Assembly: GCA_018673255.1 (NCBI GenBank)
Contig: JABHDC010000265.1
Span: forward strand, 1-55,059
From: Gemmatimonadota bacterium
GTDB lineage: Bacteria; Latescibacterota; UBA2968; UBA8231
DNA: 55,059 bases
Direction of reading: 5' to 3'
A program made the position numbers and the translations under genes. Every line of letters starts with the position of its first letter. Position 1 is the stretch's first letter. Under the pieces are notes generated by a model. It made no database searches, was not told the DNA's origin, and worked only from the letters and a program-made list of their open reading frames with translations. Below, piece by piece: positions 8,473-17,384 of this stretch.

Positions 8473-9507
8473 TCAGACGGTGTGCTGGTCGTCTGGTACG
8501 CATTGCACATTCAGGCACAACCCACCAGCGGGCTTGAGTTGTTCCAGCTGATCGAGTTCCGCTTGATGGACGGGGCCGGTGACGATCAGGGGTTTGGCCT
8601 CGAGAATGCGCTGGAGTCGGGGCATCACCTCCCTCGCCAGGGGGCCTCCCGGGTAGTCGATGGAGACCTGAATGCAATCGAGGGCATCCTCTTTCACGAG
8701 ATCATCGATGATGTGCAGACAGCAGGAATGCAGGTGGATGAGGGTGACATCAAAGGCTTCGAAGACGAGCCGGTCAAATGGCAGGACGCGTTCGCGATAC
8801 GTCTCCGGCGAGAGCATGGAGGCATTGTCGACCTGCGTCCGTACGACAGTACCCGGTGCCCAGATACCGTAGCTGGACAGGTAGCCCCCTTCGAAGGTGG
8901 GGGTCTTGTCGATGCGACGCTGCGCTATCTCGATGAAGAGCTCGGCGCAGGCGGCCAGGTAGGCGTCGGAGCGATCCGGTGCCGTCTTGACCGCCATGCA
9001 GGCTTCCTCGTGTCCGAGGCCGGCGAACATCATATCCACTGGACCTCTGAACAGGGGCTGCGTGACCGGCAGTTGACCGGCGGCACGGGCGACGAGGAAT
9101 TCGACGAACTCCTCCAGCTTGTCGATCCACAGTGGATCCGGTGCCGGCGGCGGCGTCTGTCGCCAATCGTCGATGAAGGCTTCAGCCCACGGGCCGCCGG
9201 TGACGATGCTTACAGGGCAGCCAAAGGCGGCTTCGGTCCAGCACATGCCCGGTGGGCCCTGGCCGGCCATGAAATCGCCACGGATGAGCGAGGGCAGTGA
9301 CGTATCCTGGCAGAACAGAGCGGGATCGAGCTGGTCAGGAGTGACCTGTATCCCTTCCTGCGGGCGTGAGCCATCCGCAAGTGGAATCCCACCGCGTTCC
9401 CCGAGTGGACGGTGTTCGACCACTGAGCGCAAGGGTGTGTCTCCTTCACGACGCCAGAAGCCTTCGTGTCGCGCGAGGAGCTCGGCGAGAGTCTTGCCAC
9501 TTGCCAT
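8473..9507 (-). CDS. Uroporphyrinogen decarboxylase-like protein (methyltransferase/UroD superfamily)
   Basis: I place the start at MASGKTLAELLARHEGFW because it follows an AGAGG ribosome site; the frame stays open upstream, but that stretch is encoded by tandem repeats and is unlikely to be protein. The 344-residue product has the TIM-barrel character of the UroD superfamily (the 'GPVDMMFAGLGHEEACMAV', 'EGGYLSSYGIWAPGT' and 'HLHSCCLHIIDDLVKEDAL' regions). Such proteins are abundant paralogues in Latescibacteria-like and Planctomycete genomes and act in corrinoid-dependent methyl transfer or unknown catabolism rather than heme synthesis. There is no hem gene context here. Confidence 0.62.
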   Translation of the reverse strand: MASGKTLAELLARHEGFWRREGDTPLRSVVEHRPLGERGGIPLADGSRPQEGIQVTPDQLDPALFCQDTSLPSLIRGDFMAGQGPPGMCWTEAAFGCPVSIVTGGPWAEAFIDDWRQTPPPAPDPLWIDKLEEFVEFLVARAAGQLPVTQPLFRGPVDMMFAGLGHEEACMAVKTAPDRSDAYLAACAELFIEIAQRRIDKTPTFEGGYLSSYGIWAPGTVVRTQVDNASMLSPETYRERVLPFDRLVFEAFDVTLIHLHSCCLHIIDDLVKEDALDCIQVSIDYPGGPLAREVMPRLQRILEAKPLIVTGPVHQAELDQLEQLKPAGGLCLNVQCVPDDQHTV

Positions 9508-9576
9508 TGGGGCCTCTGATGTCCTTGGCTCGGGATCGGGTGAACGGTGCTGCCTCTCTGGCAAGATCCACAAGTC

Positions 9577-9635
9577 GGGCCCCAGATGCCAAGGGCCAAA
9601 TGCCCGGACCCAAATGCAGGGCCCAGATGTGCGGG
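9577..9635. repeat. Short imperfect tandem repeats, unit GGGCCCAAATGCC
   Basis: Four consecutive imperfect copies of a 13-16-bp unit: GGGCCCCAGATGCCAA (9577-9592), GGGCCAAATGCCC (9593-9605), GGACCCAAATGCA (9606-9618), GGGCCCAGATGTGC (9619-9632), then GGG. They lie in the 146-bp gap between the HAD and UroD-like genes, upstream of the UroD-like start on the minus strand. They could be protein-binding iterons for a regulator or a slipped-strand repeat. Confidence 0.7.
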
Positions 9636-9653
9636 CAGCTACTTGCGCCAGAC

Positions 9654-10499
9654 TTATCTCGTGCGCTGCCACTCCTCCTGCAGATAACGGGCGACGCTGT
9701 CCTGCGTATTTGGCCCAATGACCTCGGTGGCCAGCGCCTTGAGTTCGTCGGTGGCATTGGCCACGGCAATCGGGCGATCGGCGTGTGTCAGCATCTCGAT
9801 GTCGTTGTTCTGATCGCCGAAAGCAACGATCTCACAAGGTGTTTCCACATATCGGGCGACGAGTTCCTCCAGGGCATGAGCCTTGGAGACGTGAATATCC
9901 TGGATCGTAAGCCAGTGCCAGCCCGGGGAGTAGTCGTTCTGCCAGTGATACATCCGCAACTGGCCATCTCGCTGCTGGAGCAGGTCCTGGTGCAACTGGC
10001 GCGTCGACGTCTCATCGCCGATCACGGTGATGCACACGATCTGGTCGGCGAGACCGATACTCACGTCATCGACGAACTGCAGGCGAGGATCTGAATGGCT
10101 GCGGCGATCAGCAATGTACCACTCCATGCCAGCATTGACGGCTGGTGGGCAATACAGTCTGTCCGCCTCACCATCAAAACTCGATACGTAAGGCGTGAGC
10201 CCTTGCTGGTGGATCGTTTCGAGCACGTCTGCCGCCACTGGTGTGGCAAGCTCCTGCACGAAGAGATGCTCACCCGAGGCGAAATCCGACAGGTATGCAC
10301 CATTGAACTCGATCACGGGAAGCGACAGAGGCAGGCCGGCGAGGAGCACGCGGAAGGAGGCGTGAGATCGGGCCGTTGCAATTGTGAAAGGCAGGCCATC
10401 GGTGAGGAGTTCCTCAAGGATGTGCCTCGACCAGGGAGAGAGTGTGGCGTCGTCCTGTAACAGCGTGCCATCGAGATCGGTGATGTAGAGTCGGTCCAC
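9654..10499 (-). CDS. HAD-superfamily hydrolase, Cof-type
   Basis: I choose the GTG start (V-D-R-L-Y-I-T-D...) because AGAGGA stands 6 bases before it; a longer frame exists upstream. Motif I DLDGTLL is near the N-terminus, motif II is TIATARS, and motif IV is AFGDQNNDIEML, with Lys in HVSKAHALEEL. The C2-type cap lies between. These define the Cof/HAD-IIB group that dephosphorylates sugar phosphates or cofactors such as FMN or PLP. The product is about 281 residues, normal for the group. It diverges from the TGS GTPase gene across about 50 bp. Confidence 0.82.
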   Translation of the reverse strand: MDRLYITDLDGTLLQDDATLSPWSRHILEELLTDGLPFTIATARSHASFRVLLAGLPLSLPVIEFNGAYLSDFASGEHLFVQELATPVAADVLETIHQQGLTPYVSSFDGEADRLYCPPAVNAGMEWYIADRRSHSDPRLQFVDDVSIGLADQIVCITVIGDETSTRQLHQDLLQQRDGQLRMYHWQNDYSPGWHWLTIQDIHVSKAHALEELVARYVETPCEIVAFGDQNNDIEMLTHADRPIAVANATDELKALATEVIGPNTQDSVARYLQEEWQRTR

Positions 10500-10551
10500 G
10501 TTTGTCCTCTTGCCATTGTTCAGCAGCATGTCGTATCTGCCTTGTATGCCT

Positions 10552-11691
10552 ATGCCTGCCCGACATCTATGGTCGCACATTCAGAAGCAGATGCGCGGCC
10601 GCTCCGAAGAGGAGCAGCTGCAGATCCTGCGCCGGAATCTGGCCGAACTGCACGACGAGTGGAAGGGCCCGTACAAAGATCTGCGTGACCGTCTCCGGCG
10701 GCAGGTGGCCAAACTCGAGGGGCACGAGGCGGTTCAGTCACGTTCCGGGCAGAGCGATCCATTCCACGTCAAACGCCAGGGCGATGCACGGATTGTGCTG
10801 GCAGGCCTGCCGAATGCGGGAAAGTCTACCCTCGTTGCGGCCCTCACCCCAGCTGCAGTCACTGTAGCCGACTATCCCTTTGCCACAACCCATCCGATAC
10901 CGGGCATGCTACAATGTGGCGGGGGTGTGCTGCAACTGATCGACACACCACCCGTCGTGTCTGGTCTTGCAGAGGGGCAGGGGCCGGGCCGGCCATTGCT
11001 GAATCTCTTCACGGGGGCTGATGCGATTCTCATCGTCATCGACCTGTCAGCTGACCCGGTAGATCAGCTGTCGAGTGTGCTCGACGAACTGGCCGAAGCA
11101 TGCATCTGCCCGATTCCCGGGCCCTTGTCCACACTCCTCGAACAGCGGGGCAAGGGGGGCGTGAAATTCCTGGGTCGTAGCCTCAACCGCGATCAGGAGG
11201 ATGCGGCGCGGGAGATCCTCCTCGCCGCGCACATTGAACACGCCCAGGTGACAGTGCGGACCGAATTCGAGGCAGAGATTCTGCAACGTCAGGCCGATGG
11301 AGATCTGCCCCTGCCGACGGTCGTGATCGGCACCCGCAGTTCGTCAGCGTCTGAAGACGCTGAGGATCTGAGTCAGCTGTGGCCTAAGTCGCGCCTGCTG
11401 CGTGTGGAGTCGGATCAGTCGGTGGTTGCCGCACCGATCTGCAGCATGTTGCTGGAGGCACTGGGCTACACGCGAGTGGAACTGCTGGAGCGACCGACGC
11501 CGGATGCCGATGGCAGGGCATTACTGGTTCACCGGGCCAGCGACATCGCCCAGGTGGCGGATCGAGCCGGTGTCTCACCGAAGCATCTCAAGGGTGCGCG
11601 CGTCTGGGGAGACTCCGTGCCCCGACCGGGGCAGTCGGTGCGTCTGGATCACCTGATCGAGGCGGATGACCGGGTGTATCTGCAGTCCTAG
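10552..11691 (+). CDS. TGS-domain GTPase related to Obg/DRG
   Basis: 379 residues. A basic helical N-terminus (MPARHLWSHIQKQMR...) precedes the G domain: G1 AGLPNAGKSTL (about 84-94), switch region 'DYPFATTHPIPGML', and G3 DTPPV in place of DxPG. The usual NKxD is not evident ('VIGTRSS' stands there). The C-terminal about 65 residues form a TGS domain ('LLVHRASDIAQVADRAGVS', ending 'DRVYLQS'). Such proteins are DRG/YchF-like translation-associated GTPases; this one resembles archaeal/DRG-type bacterial TGS GTPases. The start is uncertain (ATG at 10510, 10546 or 10552); 10552 matches the family N-terminus MPA. Confidence 0.75.
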   Translation: MPARHLWSHIQKQMRGRSEEEQLQILRRNLAELHDEWKGPYKDLRDRLRRQVAKLEGHEAVQSRSGQSDPFHVKRQGDARIVLAGLPNAGKSTLVAALTPAAVTVADYPFATTHPIPGMLQCGGGVLQLIDTPPVVSGLAEGQGPGRPLLNLFTGADAILIVIDLSADPVDQLSSVLDELAEACICPIPGPLSTLLEQRGKGGVKFLGRSLNRDQEDAAREILLAAHIEHAQVTVRTEFEAEILQRQADGDLPLPTVVIGTRSSSASEDAEDLSQLWPKSRLLRVESDQSVVAAPICSMLLEALGYTRVELLERPTPDADGRALLVHRASDIAQVADRAGVSPKHLKGARVWGDSVPRPGQSVRLDHLIEADDRVYLQS

Positions 11692-11737
11692 CCGAACATG
11701 CCAGACACGGTGCTTCGAATGATCGGCTCGCCGACTG

Positions 11738-11977
11738 CTACACCGGTGGCTCGGGTTCGTAGATGTCGCCCTCGAGATCGTCGAGTTTGTCGGCGAGAAA
11801 GGCACGCGCGTCCTGGACACCCTGATTGTAGACGGGCGGACCGAGTGTGACGATGAAGAATTCCAGCAGACGCTCGGACTGGAACTCGCTCAGTTCCTCG
11901 TCGAAGGTCTCCGTGTAGAATTTGGCCAGATCCTGGTAGATCGATCTCTTGCGTGTATCGGACAGTTTGATCCGCAT
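11738..11977 (-). CDS. DUF2164-family protein
   Basis: 79 residues, acidic and helical, with the family pattern: 'FDEELSEFQSERLLEFF' and 'LGPPVYNQGVQDARAFL', ending in 'GDIYEPEPP'. Function of DUF2164 is unknown. The start lies 4 bases after the stop of the single-chain RNA polymerase gene, so it is very probably the third gene of the sigma-RNAP operon. Confidence 0.78.
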   Translation of the reverse strand: MRIKLSDTRKRSIYQDLAKFYTETFDEELSEFQSERLLEFFIVTLGPPVYNQGVQDARAFLADKLDDLEGDIYEPEPPV

Positions 11978-11981
11978 GGTC

Positions 11982-14900
11982 TTACTCGGGCAACCCTACA
12001 AACAGTCTTGAGCTGTCCTCCTCAAGAGGATCTGTCTCGCCGGCCCGCGCGGCACGCGCGAAGACGATGCCGGGTTGGTTGCAGCGCCGGGCGCGTGCCA
12101 GGACACCATGACCCCGAGGCCGGGAGCGCACGACGTGATCCTGCTCCAGGGCGGTGATCTGCTGACGGATATTGAATAGGCCTCGCCGGGCGCCGATGAC
12201 TCGGACCAGCGCCTCGGAGGCACTGAGTCCTTCGCGCCAGCAGCGTCTCACAGGGATGAGATTGTTCTGTGTGTCGTGAACGGGGCCACCTGGGGCAAAC
12301 AGTGCCGCCACCTGATGCGCATTGGCTCGGGCGCCGGCGTGGGACAGAAGGTGGACGATACCGGCATCCTCGTCGTCGTAGTCGTCGTAGGCCGTCACGA
12401 TGGCCTGGATCTCCTCCTGCCACGCCTGCCAGTGGTCGAATTCATCCGTCAATGGCGGCTCTGGAAGTGCAAGTGTCGCACCGATGAAGGGACCAATCGA
12501 GGCCCCTTCCTTTCTCGAGGCGGCGAACCCTGCACGCATTAGTTCCTGCGCCGCTGTCAGGGCGGCGTCGACGCCCTGGGCGTCGAGAATGTCGCTCAGT
12601 ATCTCGATCACCCTTTCGCGATTCCACAATGAGCCATCGGGTGTGTGCTGTGCGCCGACGATGGTGGCAAGGGCCTTGCGTCCCTTCGCGGTCCGACTCA
12701 GACAGGCCACACCAAAGATGGCATCCATGGCGGGTGCCAGTTCACTGATGAGCCCGGGCTCGTCCCGCAGATGACCGGCGATCGACAGATGATCGCGCGC
12801 CTCGAGCGTGGCCCTTTCCGTGAGAGGGACGAAAAGCGCGGCCTGGTCCCCATCGAAATCGGCATCCAACAGACGGCAGGCGAGGGGATGTAGATGAATG
12901 GCTTTCCCATCGCGCCGAAGGGGCTGAAATGCCAACAGAGAGGTGCGGCCTGTCGCCGGCGGCCGATGCAGGATCACCCAGGCCGAGGCCAACACACGAT
13001 CGAGGGCTGCAGTGGCATCATCCGTACGATTCTCGACTGCCGCAGCGTCACCCATTTCGCGGGCGGTCTGCGGGCCGAACAGGGCCCAGGCCAGTTCCTC
13101 GGGTATGCCCAGTTGATCGATTCGCAGATCCTGTCCGGGGATCAGGATTGCTCGGGCACTGAACAGCACGCGTGAGCCGAACCCCAGGTGATCTGCACAG
13201 AGCAGGCTGTCGAATTCCCGCCCGATGGCCCGGGTGAGTGCCTCTCGTGCCTCGTTGAGGATGGGCGCCGGCGTGTCGCCATCCAGCAGCGTGGTAAGCC
13301 GCCGATTGGCATCGACGATCTGTTGACCGGCTGCTCCTTCCACGATGCTGATACTGTCCAGCGTTCTGTCTGGAAGCCACGGGTGGAGTACCGATTCGGC
13401 CAGTTCGAGCGTCTGGTTGGCGTCTCCCGGTGTCACGGCCTCGCTGAAACTGATGCCGGTGCTACTGGTTTTCACAGTGATCCCGGCAACACCCAAACGA
13501 TGGGTGAGTGCCTGGAATCGAGGGGATGGCGTCGTGGCTGCCTCGACGGGGCCGGCCGCCACACGCTCGGCAAGGCTGGCAGCGTCCTCCCGCTCGGCGT
13601 TGGAGGTATTGGTGAACTCACCGATCACGGCCGTTGCGTCCGCTTCGCGCAACGCCTGAATCTCCATCGACCCCAGCATCTGGCAACGCTGCCCGGGTGT
13701 CGTGCCGGACTGGAGCTTCTCGCGAGCCATGTGGATCGTGCAGCCCCAGTAGACCCAGCCGGCTGTCGTGCGTCGATTCAGCGGCTGATCGCCATCCGTC
13801 AGTTGCAGCATACCATCGGCGGGCAGGCCGACACTTTGTAGACGCTGGCGCAGGTCATCGTCGGATGGCGCGTGGAAGGGTGCCACGATGGCGGGCGTGT
13901 TCTGAGCTCGCGCGACGTGGCTGATCGCCGCCTCGCGCAACAGACCGACGACCCAGCGCGAGGGCACACCGCAGATGCTGAAGAGCAATTCCAGGGGCGT
14001 GCCATCCGGTAGTCGCGGCATCTGCTCATCGGGCACGATCCTGGAGATGACCCCCTTGATGCCGTGGCGATTGCTGAGCTTGTCGCCCGGTTCCATCACC
14101 AGGGGGTTGGCGAGTTTGCGTGAAGCGGTCTCACTCAGAACGATGGCATCCTCGAAGGTGCCCTCATCCCAGGAAACGAAAGCGCTCAGCAGGTTGCGGC
14201 CACCCCAGAAATCGACATCCTCCGGTTCGTCACCGGTCTGTACAAGAGCGGCCTCGCGTTCGGTCGGTGGCACCCACTGGCGCATCATGTTCGCGCCCAT
14301 GAGCACGCGGTTGCCATCGTCGTGTTCCAGGAATGGAATACAGGCGGCAGACAGCCCCAATCCCGCCTCAGGCGTGTCGTCGACGATGATGAGTCGGCCA
14401 TCGCGAATGTCGGCACCCCGGGAAATCGTCAGGATTCGGCCCACATTGGGCCCCTCGGGGCTCTCGAAAGGACAGGTGCGCCCGAAGTGCCCGGCCGTGA
14501 AGACGACCTCGCGGTCAGGGATCACGACCCGACGCAGGTGGCTGGATCGGTCCAGCCAGTTGTTGCCATTGAGTCGCTGCGCTGCGTGGGTGAAGAAGGC
14601 CCGTATCCAGTTGTCGAGGGGTGCCAGGGAGCGTACCAGATCAGCATCGAGTTCCACCTCGGGTGGGAGTTGCCCGAGTCTGGCTTCGGCAAAGGCACAC
14701 AGCTGATCGCCGACACACTGAATCCGTGCCTGATCCAGATCGTCCCGATCAGCGATGGGTAACACGACCAGGTCATGCGGATGAGAGTATCGCTGCACCG
14801 GCAGATCTGGTGTCCAGGCGGCCGGGTAGGCCCCCGCATCGATGTGATCGATGCGGAAGACGCCTTCCTCATCGGCCGTGGGGATTGTGGGGTACTCCAC

Positions 14901-15095
14901 ATGGACAGATGAGTTGCCGCCTACCTCGATGTGAATGCAACAAGTGTGTTCGGCTTCGGCTTCGACACGGTAATCGTTGATTCCGAGCCGGGCCGAGAGC
15001 AGGTTGGGGAGCCCGTGATGGAGGAAGTGGTCGTAGGACGTCTTGTGCCAGGACGTGGACGGCCTCAGACAGGTCGTAGTGGGCACTGAGTTCAT
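11982..15095 (-). CDS. Single-chain multisubunit-type RNA polymerase (beta-like and beta'-like halves in one protein)
   Basis: One uninterrupted 1037-residue frame. Residues about 15-200 follow RpoB's N-terminus (SYDHFLHHGLPNLL; DEEGVFRIDHI). Then come GRTCPFESPEGPNVGR (205-220), GANMMRQ (267-273), FEDAIVLSE (314-322), the beta double-psi-barrel motif GDKLSNRHGIKG (337-348, both catalytic-site Lys present), GVPSR (376-380) and GSMEIQALREADA (475-487). The beta'-like half has RVLFSARAILIPG (642-654), LLAFQPL, GKAIHLHPL, the catalytic DADFDGDQ (744-751; Asp 746, 748, 750) and a bridge-helix-like WREGLSASEALVRVIGARR (953-971). RpoB plus RpoC normally exceed 2,500 residues: the Zn-binding clamp, flap extensions and a recognisable trigger loop are missing, and no alpha subunit is nearby. 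It overlaps the upstream ECF sigma gene by ATGA. I infer a dedicated minimal polymerase; phage SP-beta YonO is a known single-chain precedent. Confidence 0.9.
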   Translation of the reverse strand: MNSVPTTTCLRPSTSWHKTSYDHFLHHGLPNLLSARLGINDYRVEAEAEHTCCIHIEVGGNSSVHVEYPTIPTADEEGVFRIDHIDAGAYPAAWTPDLPVQRYSHPHDLVVLPIADRDDLDQARIQCVGDQLCAFAEARLGQLPPEVELDADLVRSLAPLDNWIRAFFTHAAQRLNGNNWLDRSSHLRRVVIPDREVVFTAGHFGRTCPFESPEGPNVGRILTISRGADIRDGRLIIVDDTPEAGLGLSAACIPFLEHDDGNRVLMGANMMRQWVPPTEREAALVQTGDEPEDVDFWGGRNLLSAFVSWDEGTFEDAIVLSETASRKLANPLVMEPGDKLSNRHGIKGVISRIVPDEQMPRLPDGTPLELLFSICGVPSRWVVGLLREAAISHVARAQNTPAIVAPFHAPSDDDLRQRLQSVGLPADGMLQLTDGDQPLNRRTTAGWVYWGCTIHMAREKLQSGTTPGQRCQMLGSMEIQALREADATAVIGEFTNTSNAEREDAASLAERVAAGPVEAATTPSPRFQALTHRLGVAGITVKTSSTGISFSEAVTPGDANQTLELAESVLHPWLPDRTLDSISIVEGAAGQQIVDANRRLTTLLDGDTPAPILNEAREALTRAIGREFDSLLCADHLGFGSRVLFSARAILIPGQDLRIDQLGIPEELAWALFGPQTAREMGDAAAVENRTDDATAALDRVLASAWVILHRPPATGRTSLLAFQPLRRDGKAIHLHPLACRLLDADFDGDQAALFVPLTERATLEARDHLSIAGHLRDEPGLISELAPAMDAIFGVACLSRTAKGRKALATIVGAQHTPDGSLWNRERVIEILSDILDAQGVDAALTAAQELMRAGFAASRKEGASIGPFIGATLALPEPPLTDEFDHWQAWQEEIQAIVTAYDDYDDEDAGIVHLLSHAGARANAHQVAALFAPGGPVHDTQNNLIPVRRCWREGLSASEALVRVIGARRGLFNIRQQITALEQDHVVRSRPRGHGVLARARRCNQPGIVFARAARAGETDPLEEDSSRLFVGLPE

Positions 15096-15691
15096 GCAAA
15101 GTCCTCCCAGTCAATACCCATCTCCTGCCAGGAGCGGGCGATCTGCTGTCGAGCGTGAAAGAGACGCGACTTCACGGTGCCTTCGGGGATTCCCAGTTCG
15201 TCGGCGACCTGCTGGGTTGACCTGTGGGCATCGTAGATCATGCGAACCACCACCTGCTTGTCTTCCGGCAACGTGTCGACGACGCGGTGCAGCAATTGGC
15301 GATGCTCGTTGCGCGCCGTCGCCTCATCAGGAGCGAGAGTCGACGCATCGACCATCCAGGCCGGTACGTCGGCCGGGTCGGTGTCGGTCACCGGTGCAGG
15401 TTGAATGGGTTGTTCCCGCCGCCGTTTGACGGTGCGCAGGTGGTTGAGGGCCAGATGGGTGGCAATCCGCAGCAGCCATGCCGGCAGGGCGCCATCGCCA
15501 TTCCACTGGTCGGCCCGATTCCACAATCGGAGGAAGACCTCCTGCGTCAGATCATCCGCGGTCGCGGGTTCACGGACAATTCCGTTCAGGTGGCTGCAGA
15601 CCGTTGCACGATAGCGCTCGAACAGCAGGGAGAATCCCTCCTGTTGCTTGCGAATCACGCGATCTACGAGTTCCTCGTCAGTTGGCTCCAA
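15092..15691 (-). CDS. ECF sigma factor coupled to the single-chain RNA polymerase
   Basis: 199 residues starting at a TTG that has a strong ribosome site (GGAGGG, about 6 bases upstream). Region 2 is clear ('LLFERYRATVCSHLNGIV', 'ADDLTQEVFLRLWNRADQW', 'PAWLLRIATHLALNHLRTVKRR') and region 4 too ('LHRVVDTLPEDKQVVVRMIY', 'STQQVADELGIPEGTVKSRL'). Its stop overlaps the polymerase start by ATGA, so the two are translationally coupled. No anti-sigma gene follows. The gap to the GMC oxidoreductase stop is 49 bp, so the operon may start further upstream. The arrangement suggests that this sigma serves the adjacent polymerase rather than, or as well as, the housekeeping core. Confidence 0.9.
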   Translation of the reverse strand: MEPTDEELVDRVIRKQQEGFSLLFERYRATVCSHLNGIVREPATADDLTQEVFLRLWNRADQWNGDGALPAWLLRIATHLALNHLRTVKRRREQPIQPAPVTDTDPADVPAWMVDASTLAPDEATARNEHRQLLHRVVDTLPEDKQVVVRMIYDAHRSTQQVADELGIPEGTVKSRLFHARQQIARSWQEMGIDWEDFA

Positions 15692-15740
15692 GCGTTCCCT
15701 CCGGCTTCCACGCGAATGACACCGCCGGGCACGATTCGGT

Positions 15741-17384
15741 TCACTTGCCGCAGAAAGAAATCATCTCGGGAGACAGTGGTGCGTCGCCGCGGATGGCATG
15801 GGCCGCTTTTTCCGCCAGCATCATGGTGGGGGCGTAGATGTTGCCATTGGTCACGTAGGGCATGGCGGAGGCATCCACCACGCGCAGTCCATCCAGTCCG
15901 TGAACCCGCAGGCTGTCCGGATCCAGCACCGACAGCGCATCGGTGCCCATGCGACAACTGCAGGAGGGGTGGTAGGCCGTCTCGCCATCGCGAGCCACCC
16001 AGTCCAGAATCTGGTCTTCTGAGTGGATCGCTGGTCCCGGCGAGATCTCGCCCCCGCTGATCCGCTGCAGGGCCGGCTGGTTCAGAATACCTCTGGCACA
16101 GGCGACGGCCTCGAGCCATTCGCGGCGGTCCTGTTCGGTCGAGAGGTAGTTGAAGCGCAGAGCTGGTGCCTGTCGGGGGTCGGAAGATCGCAACCTGACG
16201 CTGCCCCGGGCATCGGAGGTCATGGGGCCAATGTGGAGCTGGAAGCCGTGCCCGCGGGTGGGCGAACTGCCATCGTAGCGGATCGCCAGGGGCAGGAAGT
16301 GGATCATCAGATTCGGGTACGGCACCCGGTTGTTGCTGCGCACGAAGCCGCCGGCCTCGAAGTGATTGGTGGCCGCCGGTCCCGACCGCAGGAGCAACCA
16401 CTGCAATCCGATCCAGGGCTGGTTCCACCAGCGCAGGGCGGGCTGCATGGTGATGGGCTCGGTGCATGCATGCTGAACATAGACCTCGAGGTGATCCTGC
16501 AGATTCTCACCGACGCCGGGCAGATCGTGCACGACGTCGATGCCCAGGGGTTCGAGATCGGCTGCGGCGCCCACGCCGGAGACCTGCAGCAGTTGTGGCG
16601 AGTTGATCGCTCCACCGCAGCAGATAATTTCGCCGGCCAGTACTCGATGCGACCTGCCACGGTGCTCGTATTCGACGCCGATCGCCCGGGTGCCATCGAA
16701 CAGAATGCGACGGGTGAAGGCACTGCACTGCACATGCAGGTTGGGCCGTCGCCAGATTGGATGCAGGTAGGCTCCGGCGGCGGAGAGGCGTCGTCCTCGA
16801 TGGATATTGCGATCGAAGGCGGCGAAACCCTCCTGCCGAAAGCCATTCACATCATCGGTGCGGGAGTAGCCGGCCTCCTCGATGGCGTTGAAGAAGGCTT
16901 CGAAGAGTGGGCTGGCGGCCGGTCCACGTTCCAGGAACAGAGGTCCTTCGTCGCCGCGAAAGGCGTCCGTACCGGCCAGACAGGTCTCCATGCGTCTGAA
17001 GTAGGGGAGACAGTGAGCGTAGTCCCACCCAGCCATGCCGTCGTCACGGGCCCAGCGTTCGTAGTCGAGGGGATTGCCACGCTGAAAGATCATGCCATTG
17101 ATGCTGCTGGATCCTCCAAGGATCTTGCCACGGCCGTGGGAGACTCGGCGGTCGTGCATGCAGGGCTCGGGCTCCGACTCATACATCCAGTCGTAACGCG
17201 GATTGCCGATGGGATGAGACAGACCGGCAGGCATGTGGATGAAGAGATCCCACCATCGGTCGCGGCGACCGGCCTCGAGCACGAGAACGGAGGTGGATGG
17301 ATCCTCACTGAGCCGATTGGCCAGGACACAACCAGCAGAGCCACCGCCGATGATGATGACATCGGTGGTCGTAGGGGGCACCAT
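15741..17384 (-). CDS. GMC-family FAD oxidoreductase (choline/alcohol dehydrogenase-like)
   Basis: 547 residues. The FAD-binding dinucleotide motif IIIGGGSAGCVLANRL opens the protein. GGSSSINGMIFQRG is the GMC signature 1, and the C-terminus carries 'AYHPSCSCRMG' and 'NGNIYAPTMMLAEKAA', which hold the active-site His and Asn. Substrates of this family are primary alcohols, choline or sugars. Its start shares one base with the stop of the SDR gene (TGATG), so the two oxidoreductases are co-translated and probably act in one alcohol or polyol oxidation path. Confidence 0.88.
   Translation of the reverse strand: MVPPTTTDVIIIGGGSAGCVLANRLSEDPSTSVLVLEAGRRDRWWDLFIHMPAGLSHPIGNPRYDWMYESEPEPCMHDRRVSHGRGKILGGSSSINGMIFQRGNPLDYERWARDDGMAGWDYAHCLPYFRRMETCLAGTDAFRGDEGPLFLERGPAASPLFEAFFNAIEEAGYSRTDDVNGFRQEGFAAFDRNIHRGRRLSAAGAYLHPIWRRPNLHVQCSAFTRRILFDGTRAIGVEYEHRGRSHRVLAGEIICCGGAINSPQLLQVSGVGAAADLEPLGIDVVHDLPGVGENLQDHLEVYVQHACTEPITMQPALRWWNQPWIGLQWLLLRSGPAATNHFEAGGFVRSNNRVPYPNLMIHFLPLAIRYDGSSPTRGHGFQLHIGPMTSDARGSVRLRSSDPRQAPALRFNYLSTEQDRREWLEAVACARGILNQPALQRISGGEISPGPAIHSEDQILDWVARDGETAYHPSCSCRMGTDALSVLDPDSLRVHGLDGLRVVDASAMPYVTNGNIYAPTMMLAEKAAHAIRGDAPLSPEMISFCGK

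Noticed and set aside
9577..9635. CRISPR-like repeats
   Set aside because: Units are 13-16 bp, contiguous without spacers and imperfect; no cas genes are present.
9508..9672. 55-residue N-terminal extension of the UroD-like protein
   Set aside because: It would be encoded by the tandem repeats and overlaps the HAD gene's stop; a good ribosome site supports the inner ATG.
11982..15095. Fragmented or misassembled housekeeping rpoB/rpoC
   Set aside because: The frame is continuous, blocks are in order from the beta N-terminus to the beta' bridge helix, sequence is too divergent for a housekeeping copy, and no ribosomal-protein genes flank it.
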